Made by a program: the position numbers and the translations under genes
Shown here: piece by piece, positions 33,377 through 42,027 of the stretch
Position numbering within the stretch: the first letter of the stretch is position 1
Layout of the letters: every line of letters begins with the position of its first letter
From: CAZWHE01 sp964633825
GTDB taxonomy: Bacteria; Planctomycetota; B15-G4; CAYZWU01
Length of the DNA: 51,396 nucleotides
Assembly (NCBI GenBank): GCA_964633825.1
Contig: CAZWHE010000008.1
Span: forward strand, 1-51,396
Direction of reading: 5' to 3'
The notes under the pieces: model-generated
Seen by the model: only the letters and a program-made list of their open reading frames with translations
Databases searched by the model: none
Told to the model about the DNA's origin: nothing

Positions 33377-34315
33377 TCAACGTTGTATGAGATGTTTTCG
33401 TGTCTCATCGAGCGATTTTTGAAGAAGAGGATCCTTTTCCAATGCGCAGGCAGCATCGAGATATAACACCCCTTTTTCGTGCTCTCCCGCCAGCATCAAC
33501 AAGCGTCCGAGGTTGAAAAGTGAGGGAACATGTTCCGGGTCCCTCTGAAGAGCATGACCATAAGCTTCCCTAGCTTTTGTCGTTTTCCCTTCTTCTTCAA
33601 GGAGAATTCCCTTGTTGAAAAAAGGTTCAGCCATTTCGGGATCGAGAAGAGCGGCCTTCTCGTAAAGATCAAACGCTTCTTTCTTCCTGTTGGTTTCGGC
33701 GCGAAGATTTCCCAAGAGGACCAGGGAGCGCGCGTCTTGAACGACTTCGGGTGAGACGGAATCGATCAATGTAACCGCTTTCTCGATAAATCCGGCTTGG
33801 TATAAAAGCTCGGCCAGATGAAGCCGGGCATTCTCTTCATCCGGGTCAATCGCCAGGCATTGCCTCAGAGCGGCTTCAGCTTCCTGTTCGAGGCCGGCGG
33901 CCATGAGCGCCTGCCCTCTTTTCAGTAATAGAGTCGGATTCTCCGGGCAGAGCAAAGCGGCTTTTTCCAGGAAACGGGCCGCTGCAGCAGGCTGGCCTTT
34001 CATCAGCGAAATGCGGGCGGCGGCTTCGAGACAGGCTGAACGCCCTCTTTCATCTCCAGTCCATGAAGTGAGAAGGTCGAGAGCCGCTCCTGTTTCGCCT
34101 TCTATAAAGAGGCGTTCCGCTCCGGCGATCGCGGTTCCTGCCGGAACTGCGGTTCCTGCCGGAACTGCGGTTCCTGCCGGAACTGCGGTTCCTGCCGGAA
34201 CCGAAGACGAACCGTTCCCCTGATCCGGGGACGAGCAGCCCGCCGCCATTGCCAAAATAATGCAAGGGGCCGCGGCGCACAGCCGCCGCAAAACATGCAA
34301 CGATCCCTTGTTCAT
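33377..34315 (-). CDS. TPR-repeat lipoprotein
   Basis: A 312-residue protein with a signal peptide and lipobox (LAMAAGC near residue 28), so a membrane-anchored lipoprotein. TPR-like helical repeats fill residues 70-305 (for example AAARFLEKAALLCPENPTLL and AREAYGHALQRDPEHVPSLF). Just after the lipobox comes an array of four AVPAGT units encoded by an 18-bp tandem repeat (34131-34202). The ATG at 34315 is used because it starts a proper signal peptide and lies one base after the stop of the HEAT gene. A scaffold role at the cell envelope is likely; partners are unknown. Confidence 0.75.
   Translation of the reverse strand: MNKGSLHVLRRLCAAAPCIILAMAAGCSSPDQGNGSSSVPAGTAVPAGTAVPAGTAVPAGTAIAGAERLFIEGETGAALDLLTSWTGDERGRSACLEAAARISLMKGQPAAAARFLEKAALLCPENPTLLLKRGQALMAAGLEQEAEAALRQCLAIDPDEENARLHLAELLYQAGFIEKAVTLIDSVSPEVVQDARSLVLLGNLRAETNRKKEAFDLYEKAALLDPEMAEPFFNKGILLEEEGKTTKAREAYGHALQRDPEHVPSLFNLGRLLMLAGEHEKGVLYLDAACALEKDPLLQKSLDETRKHLIQR
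34131..34202. repeat. 18-bp tandem repeat in the TPR lipoprotein (4 copies)
   Basis: Four copies of GCGGTTCCTGCCGGAACT start at 34131, 34149, 34167 and 34185; only the last differs, at its final base. Each unit holds the inverted repeat GTTCC-TGCC-GGAAC. In the gene frame it encodes AVPAGT. The near-perfect identity suggests recent expansion. Confidence 0.92.
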
Positions 34316-34316
34316 T

Positions 34317-35702
34317 CTACTTATCTTCTTCCAGCTTGAATTTCGATTTGTTTTTCTTCCACCACCCTTTCCAGGCATTCCTATCCCGGTCGAAATCCTG
34401 GTCCGTCAGCTTTCGGAGCGATTTCACCAGCTGGGGCATGATCTGACGCATGGCGCCGCGGCCGGCTATGTAAAGCATGTCGATCAAGGCGTCAACCGAC
34501 TTCTTGGACCGGATCCGACCCAGAGCGTCGATCTTGGCTTGAGCGATCTTGATCCCCGTTCCAGTCTCCTTCTGGTTCCAGAAATCTTTCGACAGAAAAG
34601 GAACGGCTTTCGGATCGCCCATATCGCCAAGCGCCTCGATGATGGCGAGATAGACCCTCTGGTTCCGGTCGTTCGGCTTCAGGGCTTTCGTGAGACTGCC
34701 CAACTCTTTGCGGCATCCCATCCGGCCCAGCGCTTTTGCCGCCTCTTCCCGAACGTGGAGATCCTTGTCCTTCAGTCCCTTTTTTGCGATCGCGGCAGCG
34801 GCCAGCTCGTGACCCGTTTCCATGAGGTTCTGCATGGCGCCGAGTTTTTGAGGAGACGACCATTTCGAGTAGTTTTTCTCATACTCCTTGACCAGCGCCT
34901 TGACCATCTCGACGTCGACCAATGCCTTTCCGGCTTCCTTCCCATTGATCGTCTCGTACTCGAACCCGAATTCCAGCTCGGCTTTCCCCGTATTCACGGT
35001 CAACAAAGTGGGTAATACAAAACCATCGATTTCGCGAAATCCCCCGTAAGAGAACGATCCCTCGCCGCTGGAAGGCTGTCCCGGCAGAGAGACTGTTTTC
35101 CCTTCGAACCGAAAAAGACCCTCTTTAACTGCAAACGTGGGGATCACGGTGATTTCCCGGTTTCCATTCCGCCTGTCGATCTGGAGAGCGAGGCGCGTCA
35201 CCGGATCGAAAAGAGCTCTGATCAAGGGATCGCGATCCTCGGAAAAAACCGTCAAAACGACCCCCTCCTCTCCCCTTTCGAGAGCAAGGCCTTCTTGGTC
35301 AAGGCCTGGAAAAGCACATCCCCCCGCGATATCCATCCAGAGGCCGGCCAGGGCGTCGCGGATCATTCTGCGGCCCTGCTTCGGCACTCCTTCGAGCCGG
35401 AGATCTTCCCTGTCGGGCGCCTGCCAATCGTAATGGAGAGCGACGTTGTCCTTCAGCCGATCGAACCATGGGCTTCCCGTCGCGTGAAGGGTGGCCGAGA
35501 GGCTGAAAGATTCCAATCCGCCGCGATTGGGAAGCATGTATTTCTCGTACACTTCCTCGAGAAAAGCCCGGGCGCCCGTCCGATCCTCGTCCGATCCGGC
35601 TTTTTCCTCCCGGGCGACGGCAACCGTCGAAGGCATCAGGAAGGCGAAACAGAAAAGGAACGCCGCTCCGATGAAAGTAAAGTGTCCGGTCATGGCAGTC
35701 AT
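34317..35702 (-). CDS. secreted HEAT-repeat protein
   Basis: A 461-residue protein with a signal peptide (GHFTFIGAAFLFCFAFLMPSTVAVA). The middle part (about 60-260) is beta-rich and resembles no domain I can name. Residues 270-430 contain HEAT-like repeats (LHVREEAAKALGRMG, RVYLAIIEALGDMGDPKAVPFL), and the C-terminus is rich in Lys and Trp. The start is uncertain among three nearby codons; the ATG at 35702 is taken because it is the first ATG. It runs into the TPR lipoprotein gene with a one-base gap, so the two are one operon and probably act together at the envelope. Function unknown. Confidence 0.65.
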   Translation of the reverse strand: MTAMTGHFTFIGAAFLFCFAFLMPSTVAVAREEKAGSDEDRTGARAFLEEVYEKYMLPNRGGLESFSLSATLHATGSPWFDRLKDNVALHYDWQAPDREDLRLEGVPKQGRRMIRDALAGLWMDIAGGCAFPGLDQEGLALERGEEGVVLTVFSEDRDPLIRALFDPVTRLALQIDRRNGNREITVIPTFAVKEGLFRFEGKTVSLPGQPSSGEGSFSYGGFREIDGFVLPTLLTVNTGKAELEFGFEYETINGKEAGKALVDVEMVKALVKEYEKNYSKWSSPQKLGAMQNLMETGHELAAAAIAKKGLKDKDLHVREEAAKALGRMGCRKELGSLTKALKPNDRNQRVYLAIIEALGDMGDPKAVPFLSKDFWNQKETGTGIKIAQAKIDALGRIRSKKSVDALIDMLYIAGRGAMRQIMPQLVKSLRKLTDQDFDRDRNAWKGWWKKNKSKFKLEEDK

Positions 35703-36041
35703 TGTTCGATACCCCGCTCTCCGCAACGAGCCGCTTGACGGTCTTGCCGGCCCATGCTCCGGTAATACATTTAACGATTATATGTTATATAGAAAATAAA
35801 CGGCGTTCCATAAGGGATGTTTCAACATTATGCGTCGATAAACATTATGCGCCGAAAACCGGCATGCCGGCGGCCTCCCGAATCCGCCCTTTCAATAACG
35901 GGCCTCTTGATTCCCTTCGAGCCGGACCGTATCAAGGTTCAAGGCCGAGTTGATTTTATCCGCTCCCTTTGCCAAGATACTCGTATATTAATGTAAAAGA
36001 ATTCATTCGCATTTGGAAAGAAGCCGGTCGACATAAACATC
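35703..36041. promoter_or_regulatory. divergent intergenic region
   Basis: A gap of 339 bases between the divergent HEAT gene and the sulfatase-fold gene, holding no gene. It has an AT-rich centre (35770-35850) and a direct repeat of 15 bases, AACATTATGCG(T/C)CGA, at 35824-35838 and 35841-35855. Spaced by 17, close to two helix turns, the pair could be an operator. No clear promoter boxes are seen. Confidence 0.4.
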
Positions 36042-37418
36042 ATGAAATACAACCAATACCTTGCCTTTCTGCTCTTTTTGCTCGTTGTGATCCCCGTCTC
36101 CTGCAACCGTGAAAGCACCAGACCCAACATCCTCTTGATCACCCTCGATACGACCCGCACGGACCATCTCACCTGTTACGGATACAAAGAGGAAACATCG
36201 CCCAACCTGGACACTCTGGCCGAGGAAGGGACTCTTTACAAGAACTGCATTTCCATGACTTCATGGACCCTTCCGAGCCACGCTTCTCTGTTCACGGGGC
36301 TCTTTCCCGTCACACACGGCGCGCATTACAACGAAAACGCCAAGCTCTCGTTGAACAACGCCCTCGATGATTCGCCCATTTCAAAGGAATTCAAAGCCAA
36401 CGGCCTGAGCGAGGATGCACACACCCTTGCCGAGATCCTTGACAGGGCGGGATACACAACAGGCGGCGTGGGGGGCGGTCCATGGCTGGAGCCGATCTTC
36501 GGACTGTCCCAGGGTTTCGGCTTCTACAACTGCGACGCCCTTTCCGTGGCGGGAAAGCGGGCCGACGAAATCAACGACCTGGCGATCCCGTTCATCAGGA
36601 AAGCCACGGAAAAGGAGAAGCCTTTTTTCCTCTTTTTGAACTATTTCGATCCTCATTTTCCTTACAACCCGCCCAGGAAATATCTCTACAAGTTCTGGAA
36701 CAAGCGCCTGCACGGCCGGCCCGGGCATGAAGTGGAAGACGCGCTCAGAAAGTACGACGGCGAAATCCTGTTCATGGACGAACACCTGGGCATGGTCTTC
36801 AACGAACTGAAGCGGCGCGGCGTCTGGGACGACACGTGGGTCATCGTCACCGCCGACCATGGCGAACAGTTCGCCGAGAAGGGCTACTCGGGCCACGGTT
36901 TTTCGCTTTTCGAGCAAACGCTCAGGATTCCGCTGATCATGAAAACCCCCAAGGGTTGGAAACCGATCGGCCATCCCGAAGAGCTGGTTCAGCTCGTCAA
37001 CATCATGCCCACCATCCTGGAGCGTCTCGATATCGACCCGGCGGGACCCATGGATGCCCGGCCCATGGGCCGGGGAACGGACTTTGCCGTGGCCGAGCTT
37101 TACAAGAATGTGGGCAACGTGAAGTTCAGCGCTCAAGGGCACGGGGCCCGCTACGACAGGAACCTGAAAGCCCTTTACCAGGGCGAGTACAAGCTGATCT
37201 GTTCCACAAAAGAAAATGACGAGGATGCCGGGTTGTTCCACCCGGAAACCGATCCTCTTGAAATGCACGATCTCACCTTGGAACATCCAGACAAGGCCGA
37301 AAGCCTGCTCGAAACGCTCGCCCGTTGGAAAGATTCGCTGAGCCCCCCGCTCGATCCGAGGGTGATCGAAGAAGTGGACGCAGAAACGGAAGAACTGCTG
37401 AAAGGATTGGGGTATTGA
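36042..37418 (+). CDS. sulfatase-fold (alkaline phosphatase superfamily) lipoprotein
   Basis: A 458-residue protein with a lipobox ending at C21 (LVVIPVSC). The superfamily metal site begins at LLITLDTTRTDHL (about 31-43), with TADHGEQF near 275 and later metal residues. At the active-site position it has TLPSH (76-80) where sulfatases have Cys/Ser-X-Pro-X-Arg. The nucleophile is then Thr and no formylglycine can form. It is therefore better called a phospho- or sulfo-esterase-like protein than a true sulfatase. The stop overlaps the glycosyltransferase start by one base. Substrate unknown. Confidence 0.8.
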   Translation: MKYNQYLAFLLFLLVVIPVSCNRESTRPNILLITLDTTRTDHLTCYGYKEETSPNLDTLAEEGTLYKNCISMTSWTLPSHASLFTGLFPVTHGAHYNENAKLSLNNALDDSPISKEFKANGLSEDAHTLAEILDRAGYTTGGVGGGPWLEPIFGLSQGFGFYNCDALSVAGKRADEINDLAIPFIRKATEKEKPFFLFLNYFDPHFPYNPPRKYLYKFWNKRLHGRPGHEVEDALRKYDGEILFMDEHLGMVFNELKRRGVWDDTWVIVTADHGEQFAEKGYSGHGFSLFEQTLRIPLIMKTPKGWKPIGHPEELVQLVNIMPTILERLDIDPAGPMDARPMGRGTDFAVAELYKNVGNVKFSAQGHGARYDRNLKALYQGEYKLICSTKENDEDAGLFHPETDPLEMHDLTLEHPDKAESLLETLARWKDSLSPPLDPRVIEEVDAETEELLKGLGY

Positions 37419-39946
37419 TGGCAAAAATCCCCTTTCCAGAGGTTGCGGCGGCGGCGATCGTTGTCTTCGGCATGGTCTTGTGTCTGTCAAGTCTCGGCGC
37501 GACCTCTCCCACTTATGACGAACCGAACTACATTAACGCGGCCATCCACCTGACCGACACGTTCGAGTTCGACCGGCAGAACACGATTCTCCATCCGCCC
37601 CTCACATTCTTTTTGAACGGACTGCTCCTCAAGTGGGCGCCCGGCGGAGATTTCGAATCCGATCTGTCAACGATCCGGATCGTGAATTTTCTCCTTTTTT
37701 TCACAGCCACCGCCGTGATCGTCTGGATCTGGGCGCGCAAACTTTTCGGCCGGGGGGCCGCGCTTGCGGCTCTCTTTCTCTTCTGCTTCTGTCCCGTGGT
37801 GATGGCCCACGCGAGGCTTGCCACGACCGACATGGCGGCCTGCTGCACCTTCTTCGCTTCCTTTTACTGTCTCTGGCGCTTCTTCGAAAGCCCGACTCTC
37901 TTCCGCGCCGTTGGGACGGGCCTCGTTCTCGGCCTCGCCCTTCTGGCCAAATACTCCACCGTTCTCATCGTTCCGATCTCGCTCCTTCTTTTCGCCGCCG
38001 CAGCGGCCGGCGGCAAGACGGTCGGGGGAAAAAAAGCGCCCTTCCGCCCCGGCAGGGCGTTCGTCCTTCTCGCCTGCGCTTATACGGCAGCTCTTCTCGT
38101 TCTCCTGAGCGCGTACGGCTTCAGCGGCGCTTTCCAGCCGCTCGGATCGCGATCGTTCCAGAGCGGTTTTTTCCAGGGGCTTGCCGCCATCCCCGTGATC
38201 AATGCCGTTCCCATTCCGCTCCCCTGGCCCTATCTTCAAGGGCTGGACTTTCAGAAACAAATCACCGAGATGGGTTTCACGTCGTTCCTGCTCGGCGAGA
38301 AATATTACAGCGGTGTCTGGTACTACTTTCCGATCTGCTTTCTGTTCAAGATGCCCATTCCTTTTCTCCTGCTCCTCGCCGCCGGAACATGGCGGCTTCT
38401 CCGTTTCAGGCCGGATTCATCATATGGCCGGCTCTTTCTGGCTGTGCCGCCCCTTCTCTTCTTTCTCTACCTCGTCTGGCCCAACACGTCCAACGCCGGG
38501 TTCCGGTACGCCATGCCCGTTATTCCCTTCGCCGCCGTCATCGCCGGAGGCGCCGTCATCGCCGGAGGCGCCGTCGCACGGGGCGCTGCAGAACCGCAAG
38601 CCAACGGTTCGGGAAAATCAAAGACAGCCTTCCGGTGGAAAAGGTGGGTTCCCGCCGGCCTCTGTCTCTGGATGCTGGCCGGTGTTCTTTTCATTCATCC
38701 CCATTACCTCGCTTATCACAACGAAGCCGCCGGGGGCCCCGGCCGGGCCTGGCGCATCATGGCGGGGTCGGATCTCGACTGGGGGCAGGACAGCGGCGCG
38801 GCGCGCGAATACTGGAACACCCTATCGAAAGGGGAAAAAGCTTGGTTCAACCCCGGCCTGCTGCCGGTGACGGGCCGCATCCTGATCGACGCCAACACTC
38901 TCAACGACTGCCTCAGCGCACGGGACACCCGCCGCTGGCTGAGACGGTTCGAGCCGGACGGCAACATCGGTTATACATGGCTGACCTATTACGTGAAGCT
39001 CGATGCTTTTCGAAAGCCCGCCGAAACCGACAAGCGGGATCGGGAAGCCTGCTTCTCTTATGCCGCCGCTCTTCTTTCCGAAAAAAAATACGCCGACTGC
39101 CGCAAGGAGCTCGACCGCGGTCTCCGCATGGCGCCGGCCGACGGACGGCTTCTCTATCTGGACGGCCTCTTCTACCTGCGGAACGGTGAAAAGAAAAAAG
39201 CGATCCGTTCTTTCATCAACGCCGTGGAAGCCGATCCCGGGCTCCTCGAAGCATACGAACCCCTTCTCTTTCTGCTGGTCCGGGCGGGCCGCTTCGAGGA
39301 AGAGGCCCGGGTGAGGCGCGCCATGACGGAAGCCGAAATCAGGCTCAGCCACGCGGCCGGGATCCCGGCGGAGACCGAGTCCATTCATATCAGAGCCGCC
39401 GCAGGCAGCGCCTCTGTTAACGACCTTCTGATTCTTTCCGTGCTGGAATGGTTCCGGGGGCGCACATCGGAAAGCATCGGCCACGCGCGGGCCGCCGTTA
39501 AAATGGATCCCCACAACACGCAGGCTCTCGGGAATCTCCTTTTTCTTTTGACGGAAAACGCCGATCCTCAGGCCGAAGCCTGTACCCAGGCCGAAGCCTG
39601 TACCCAGGCCGAGGCACGGGAACTGGCCGAAAAAATCAATGCCCTGAACGGAACGGCGAAGGCCCATTCAACGCCGGTCATGCTCGCCAATCGTTCCAGA
39701 ATCGTTTTCGGCCCCGTTCTCACATTCGTCCCACCCACGGCGGCTCAGGTGGAGGCGCTCTTCATGACAAGCAGCGGGTCCGCTCCCGCGAGGGACGAAA
39801 TCGCGGGCATCGCGGGGCGGCTCCTCCGCGAAAGACATCTCCCCGACGCTCACAGACTTCTCCTGAAAGCTCGGGAACTGTATCCTGATGACGAGGAGAT
39901 CGCCCGGATGCAATCATTCATGGACTGGCAGGAAAAGAGCTTTTAA
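37418..39946 (+). CDS. membrane glycosyltransferase (PMT/ArnT-like) with TPR tail
   Basis: An 842-residue protein. Residues 1-430 hold about ten hydrophobic helices, with the first-loop acidic motif TYDEPNYINAA (about 28-38) typical of PMT and ArnT-like enzymes that use lipid-linked sugars. After LAYHNEAAGGPGRAW comes a soluble part with SDLDWGQD and then TPR-like repeats (about 545-840). Two in-frame tandem arrays are present: IAGGAV units in a membrane helix (38534-38569) and QAEACT units (39569-39604) in the tail. Start at 37418, because the membrane domain begins there and the ATG overlaps the previous stop. Acceptor and sugar unknown. Confidence 0.8.
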   Translation: MAKIPFPEVAAAAIVVFGMVLCLSSLGATSPTYDEPNYINAAIHLTDTFEFDRQNTILHPPLTFFLNGLLLKWAPGGDFESDLSTIRIVNFLLFFTATAVIVWIWARKLFGRGAALAALFLFCFCPVVMAHARLATTDMAACCTFFASFYCLWRFFESPTLFRAVGTGLVLGLALLAKYSTVLIVPISLLLFAAAAAGGKTVGGKKAPFRPGRAFVLLACAYTAALLVLLSAYGFSGAFQPLGSRSFQSGFFQGLAAIPVINAVPIPLPWPYLQGLDFQKQITEMGFTSFLLGEKYYSGVWYYFPICFLFKMPIPFLLLLAAGTWRLLRFRPDSSYGRLFLAVPPLLFFLYLVWPNTSNAGFRYAMPVIPFAAVIAGGAVIAGGAVARGAAEPQANGSGKSKTAFRWKRWVPAGLCLWMLAGVLFIHPHYLAYHNEAAGGPGRAWRIMAGSDLDWGQDSGAAREYWNTLSKGEKAWFNPGLLPVTGRILIDANTLNDCLSARDTRRWLRRFEPDGNIGYTWLTYYVKLDAFRKPAETDKRDREACFSYAAALLSEKKYADCRKELDRGLRMAPADGRLLYLDGLFYLRNGEKKKAIRSFINAVEADPGLLEAYEPLLFLLVRAGRFEEEARVRRAMTEAEIRLSHAAGIPAETESIHIRAAAGSASVNDLLILSVLEWFRGRTSESIGHARAAVKMDPHNTQALGNLLFLLTENADPQAEACTQAEACTQAEARELAEKINALNGTAKAHSTPVMLANRSRIVFGPVLTFVPPTAAQVEALFMTSSGSAPARDEIAGIAGRLLRERHLPDAHRLLLKARELYPDDEEIARMQSFMDWQEKSF
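38534..38569. repeat. 18-bp tandem repeat in the glycosyltransferase membrane domain
   Basis: GCCGTCATCGCCGGAGGC occurs at 38534-38551 and 38552-38569, followed by GCCGTCGCACGG. In frame it encodes AVIAGG, a helix-compatible unit that lengthens a predicted transmembrane segment. The unit contains short palindromes (GGCGCC at the junction). Confidence 0.75.
39569..39619. repeat. 18-bp hairpin repeat in the glycosyltransferase tail (2.5 copies)
   Basis: CAGGCCGAAGCCTGTACC occurs at 39569-39586 and 39587-39604, followed by the partial copy CAGGCCGAGGCACGG. CAGGC and GCCTG pair around CGAA, a stable tetraloop. Read as QAEACT. The identical unit recurs 850 bases on, in the next gene. Confidence 0.9.
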
Positions 39947-39959
39947 CCGAGGAACGGTA

Positions 39960-40805
39960 ATGCGGGGCAGCGACCTGATCCGGAAGATCGACAAGCTCCT
40001 GAAAGAACGAAATCCCTTCGCGCTGGCAAAGGTCGCGCGGACCGGCGCGGGCTCGGGGCTTTCCCCCGGCGATTCGTGGATCATCCTTCCCGACGGCCGA
40101 ACAGAGGGGCCGAAAACGGGCGAAGCGCTGGGCCGGTTTCTCTCCCACCACGGACAAGAAACCTGTGCGGCCCAGGAAACGCGCCTTGTCGCTTTTTCGG
40201 ATTCCGGGAAGGAGACGGAGATCTTTTTCGAAGCCATGTTGTCTCCCGACAGGTTGATCGTCGTCGGCGCCGGCCACATTGCCGTGCCCCTCGTCGAGAT
40301 GGCGTCCCTTCTCGGATTCAGGGTGATCGTGATCGACGACCGCGACGACTTCGCCCGGCGGGAACGCTTTCCGAAAGCGCACGATATCGTTGCGGCCCCC
40401 TTCGTGGAGGCCATGGAAGGGCTCCCCTGGCCCAGGCCGAAGCCTGTACCCAGGCCGAAGCCTGTACCCAGGTCGAAGCCTGTACCCAGGCCGGCCTCCT
40501 CGACATACGTGGTCATCATTACACGGGGCCATCTCTTCGACCGCGAATGCCTCGAGGCCGTGATCAACAGGGAGGCGGCGTATATCGGCATGATCGGAAG
40601 CCGCCGCCGCGTCAAAGCCGTTTTCGACCTGCTCGCAGAGAGCGGTGTGTCCCGCGAAAAGCTCGACAAGGTTCACTCCCCCATCGGTCTCGATATCGGC
40701 GCCCTGACTCCGGCCGAGATCGCGGCGAGCATCGCGGCCGAGCTCGTTGCCGTCAGGCGGAAAGGGGGATCGGCACACTCTCTCTCTCGGAACAAAAGGA
40801 CCTGA
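39960..40805 (+). CDS. XdhC-family protein, Rossmann half
   Basis: A 281-residue XdhC/CoxI-type protein. The NAD-binding site RLIVVGAGHIAVPLVEMASLLGFRVIVIDDRDDFA (about 99-135) and the C-terminal segment AAYIGMIGSRRRVKAVFDLL, then IGLDIGALTPAEIAASIAAEL, are typical. Residues 1-90 look like a degenerate copy of the CoxI domain that is found intact in the next gene. An in-frame 18-bp array inserts RPKPVP units at about 159-176, in the middle of the Rossmann domain. The start is the ATG at 39960. By family XdhC binds molybdenum cofactor and helps insert the sulfido ligand in xanthine dehydrogenase-type enzymes; no such enzyme is in the window. Confidence 0.85.
   Translation: MRGSDLIRKIDKLLKERNPFALAKVARTGAGSGLSPGDSWIILPDGRTEGPKTGEALGRFLSHHGQETCAAQETRLVAFSDSGKETEIFFEAMLSPDRLIVVGAGHIAVPLVEMASLLGFRVIVIDDRDDFARRERFPKAHDIVAAPFVEAMEGLPWPRPKPVPRPKPVPRSKPVPRPASSTYVVIITRGHLFDRECLEAVINREAAYIGMIGSRRRVKAVFDLLAESGVSREKLDKVHSPIGLDIGALTPAEIAASIAAELVAVRRKGGSAHSLSRNKRT
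40433..40495. repeat. 18-bp hairpin repeat in xdhC (3.4 copies)
   Basis: CAGGCCGAAGCCTGTACC starts at 40433 and 40451, with one changed base in the copy at 40469, and a partial copy follows at 40487. It is the same unit as at 39569, but here the gene reads it one base later, giving RPKPVP where the glycosyltransferase reads QAEACT. Confidence 0.92.
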
Positions 40806-40830
40806 CTCCTTTCGGCTCGGGAGCGCGTCA

Positions 40831-41154
40831 ATGGACGATCATTCACTGTTCAGCGAAATGGCCGGCCGGCTCGATACCGGCACGGCCGTGGCCCTGGCCA
40901 CCGTCGTGGCCGCAACGGGATCGACGCCTCAAAAACCGGGCGCAAAGATGGCGGTCCTTCCCGACGGCTCGACAATCGGCACGGTCGGCGGAGGCTGTGT
41001 CGAAGGAACGGTCAAGAGCGCATGCCTCGAAGCGCTTCTGAAAACAAAGAAAACCCGTCTCATCGAAGCGGAGCTTACCGACGATCCCGGCACGCGGGAC
41101 GGAGACGTTTGCGGCGGAATCATGACTCTGCTCGTGGAACCCATCTTCCCATGA
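40831..41154 (+). CDS. CoxI/XdhC N-domain protein
   Basis: A 107-residue stand-alone XdhC N-terminal (CoxI) domain: LATVVAATGSTPQKPGAKMAVLPDGSTIGTVGGGCVEG, ending DPGTRDGDVCGGIMTLLVEPI. The GGGCVEG and CGG motifs are the usual conserved cysteines. The ATG at 40831 is used, 25 bases after the previous stop. Together with the preceding Rossmann-type protein it makes up the two halves of a typical XdhC, encoded apart. Its stop overlaps the next start (ATGA). Pairing of the two halves is inferred. Confidence 0.88.
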   Translation: MDDHSLFSEMAGRLDTGTAVALATVVAATGSTPQKPGAKMAVLPDGSTIGTVGGGCVEGTVKSACLEALLKTKKTRLIEAELTDDPGTRDGDVCGGIMTLLVEPIFP

Positions 41155-41954
41155 ACGAGCTCAACGAACCGAAGGCTCCCTCTTTCCTGGAAAGGGCCAA
41201 ATCCGCGCTCGAAGAGCTGGTCGACAAGCACGGCCTTCGGCGCACCGGGGTCTCGGTCGTTATCGAACCGCTCTCGCCCCAAGACGCGATCGGGCGGCCG
41301 GACAGACCGGATTTTCCCATTGTCGAAGGGAATGAGATCATGATCGAGGCGCGGTTTCTCGACGGCCGTGGACAGGCTTTCACCGATTCGGCCGGGGCGT
41401 TCGCGGGAAGGGTGGACGAGGTGATGAACCTTCCGCTGTCCGCGAACAGAGAGAGGGCGCTGTTCATCGCAACACTCAACGCCCTCCTCAACAATCTCGG
41501 GATCATAGAAACAACGCTTCACTGCCTGGACAACGCTCCCGAAGATTGCGCAGCCGAGATCGTGCGCTATATCCGAAGGGAGGGCGCTCTTCGCGACCGG
41601 GAGAAGGAGCGCGTCGGCCTCATCGGTTACAACCCGGCCATCGCCGAAGCCCTGGCCGGAGCTTTCGGCGCGAAGAAGGTTTGCGTCACCGACCTCAACA
41701 GGAATAATATCGGCGGGATGCGGCAGGGCATGAAAATCCTGGACGGCCGCACCCAAACGGAGCGCTTGATCCGAAGGTCCGACGCGATCCTTGTCACGGG
41801 CACGACGCTGGTAAACGGAACCTTCGACTCCATATGGGCCGGGATCGAAAAAGAGAAGAAAAAGGGGCTCGTTTTCGGCGTCACCGCTTCGGGCGTCTGC
41901 GCCCTGACCGGTTTGAAATGGATATGTCCCCGCGGCAGGAATCCCCGGGCGTGA
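41151..41954 (+). CDS. DUF364/DUF4213-type Rossmann-like protein
   Basis: A 267-residue soluble protein with a C-terminal Rossmann-like domain (VGLIGYNPAIAEALAGAFGAKKVCVTDLN, then SDAILVTGTTLVNGTFDSIW), which fits the DUF364 family described as a putative heavy-metal chelation domain, preceded by a DUF4213-like part. It is coupled to the CoxI gene by an ATGA overlap. Genes of this family lie near molybdenum or tungsten enzymes in other anaerobes, so a metal-cofactor role next to the XdhC-type pair is plausible but inferred. Confidence 0.75.
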   Translation: MNELNEPKAPSFLERAKSALEELVDKHGLRRTGVSVVIEPLSPQDAIGRPDRPDFPIVEGNEIMIEARFLDGRGQAFTDSAGAFAGRVDEVMNLPLSANRERALFIATLNALLNNLGIIETTLHCLDNAPEDCAAEIVRYIRREGALRDREKERVGLIGYNPAIAEALAGAFGAKKVCVTDLNRNNIGGMRQGMKILDGRTQTERLIRRSDAILVTGTTLVNGTFDSIWAGIEKEKKKGLVFGVTASGVCALTGLKWICPRGRNPRA

Positions 41955-42027
41955 ACGATCGCCCCACGACGTTCTCGAAGACCGGCGGCCCGCGGTTCGG
42001 GTGTATGAGATTACAAGGAGCTTTCTC

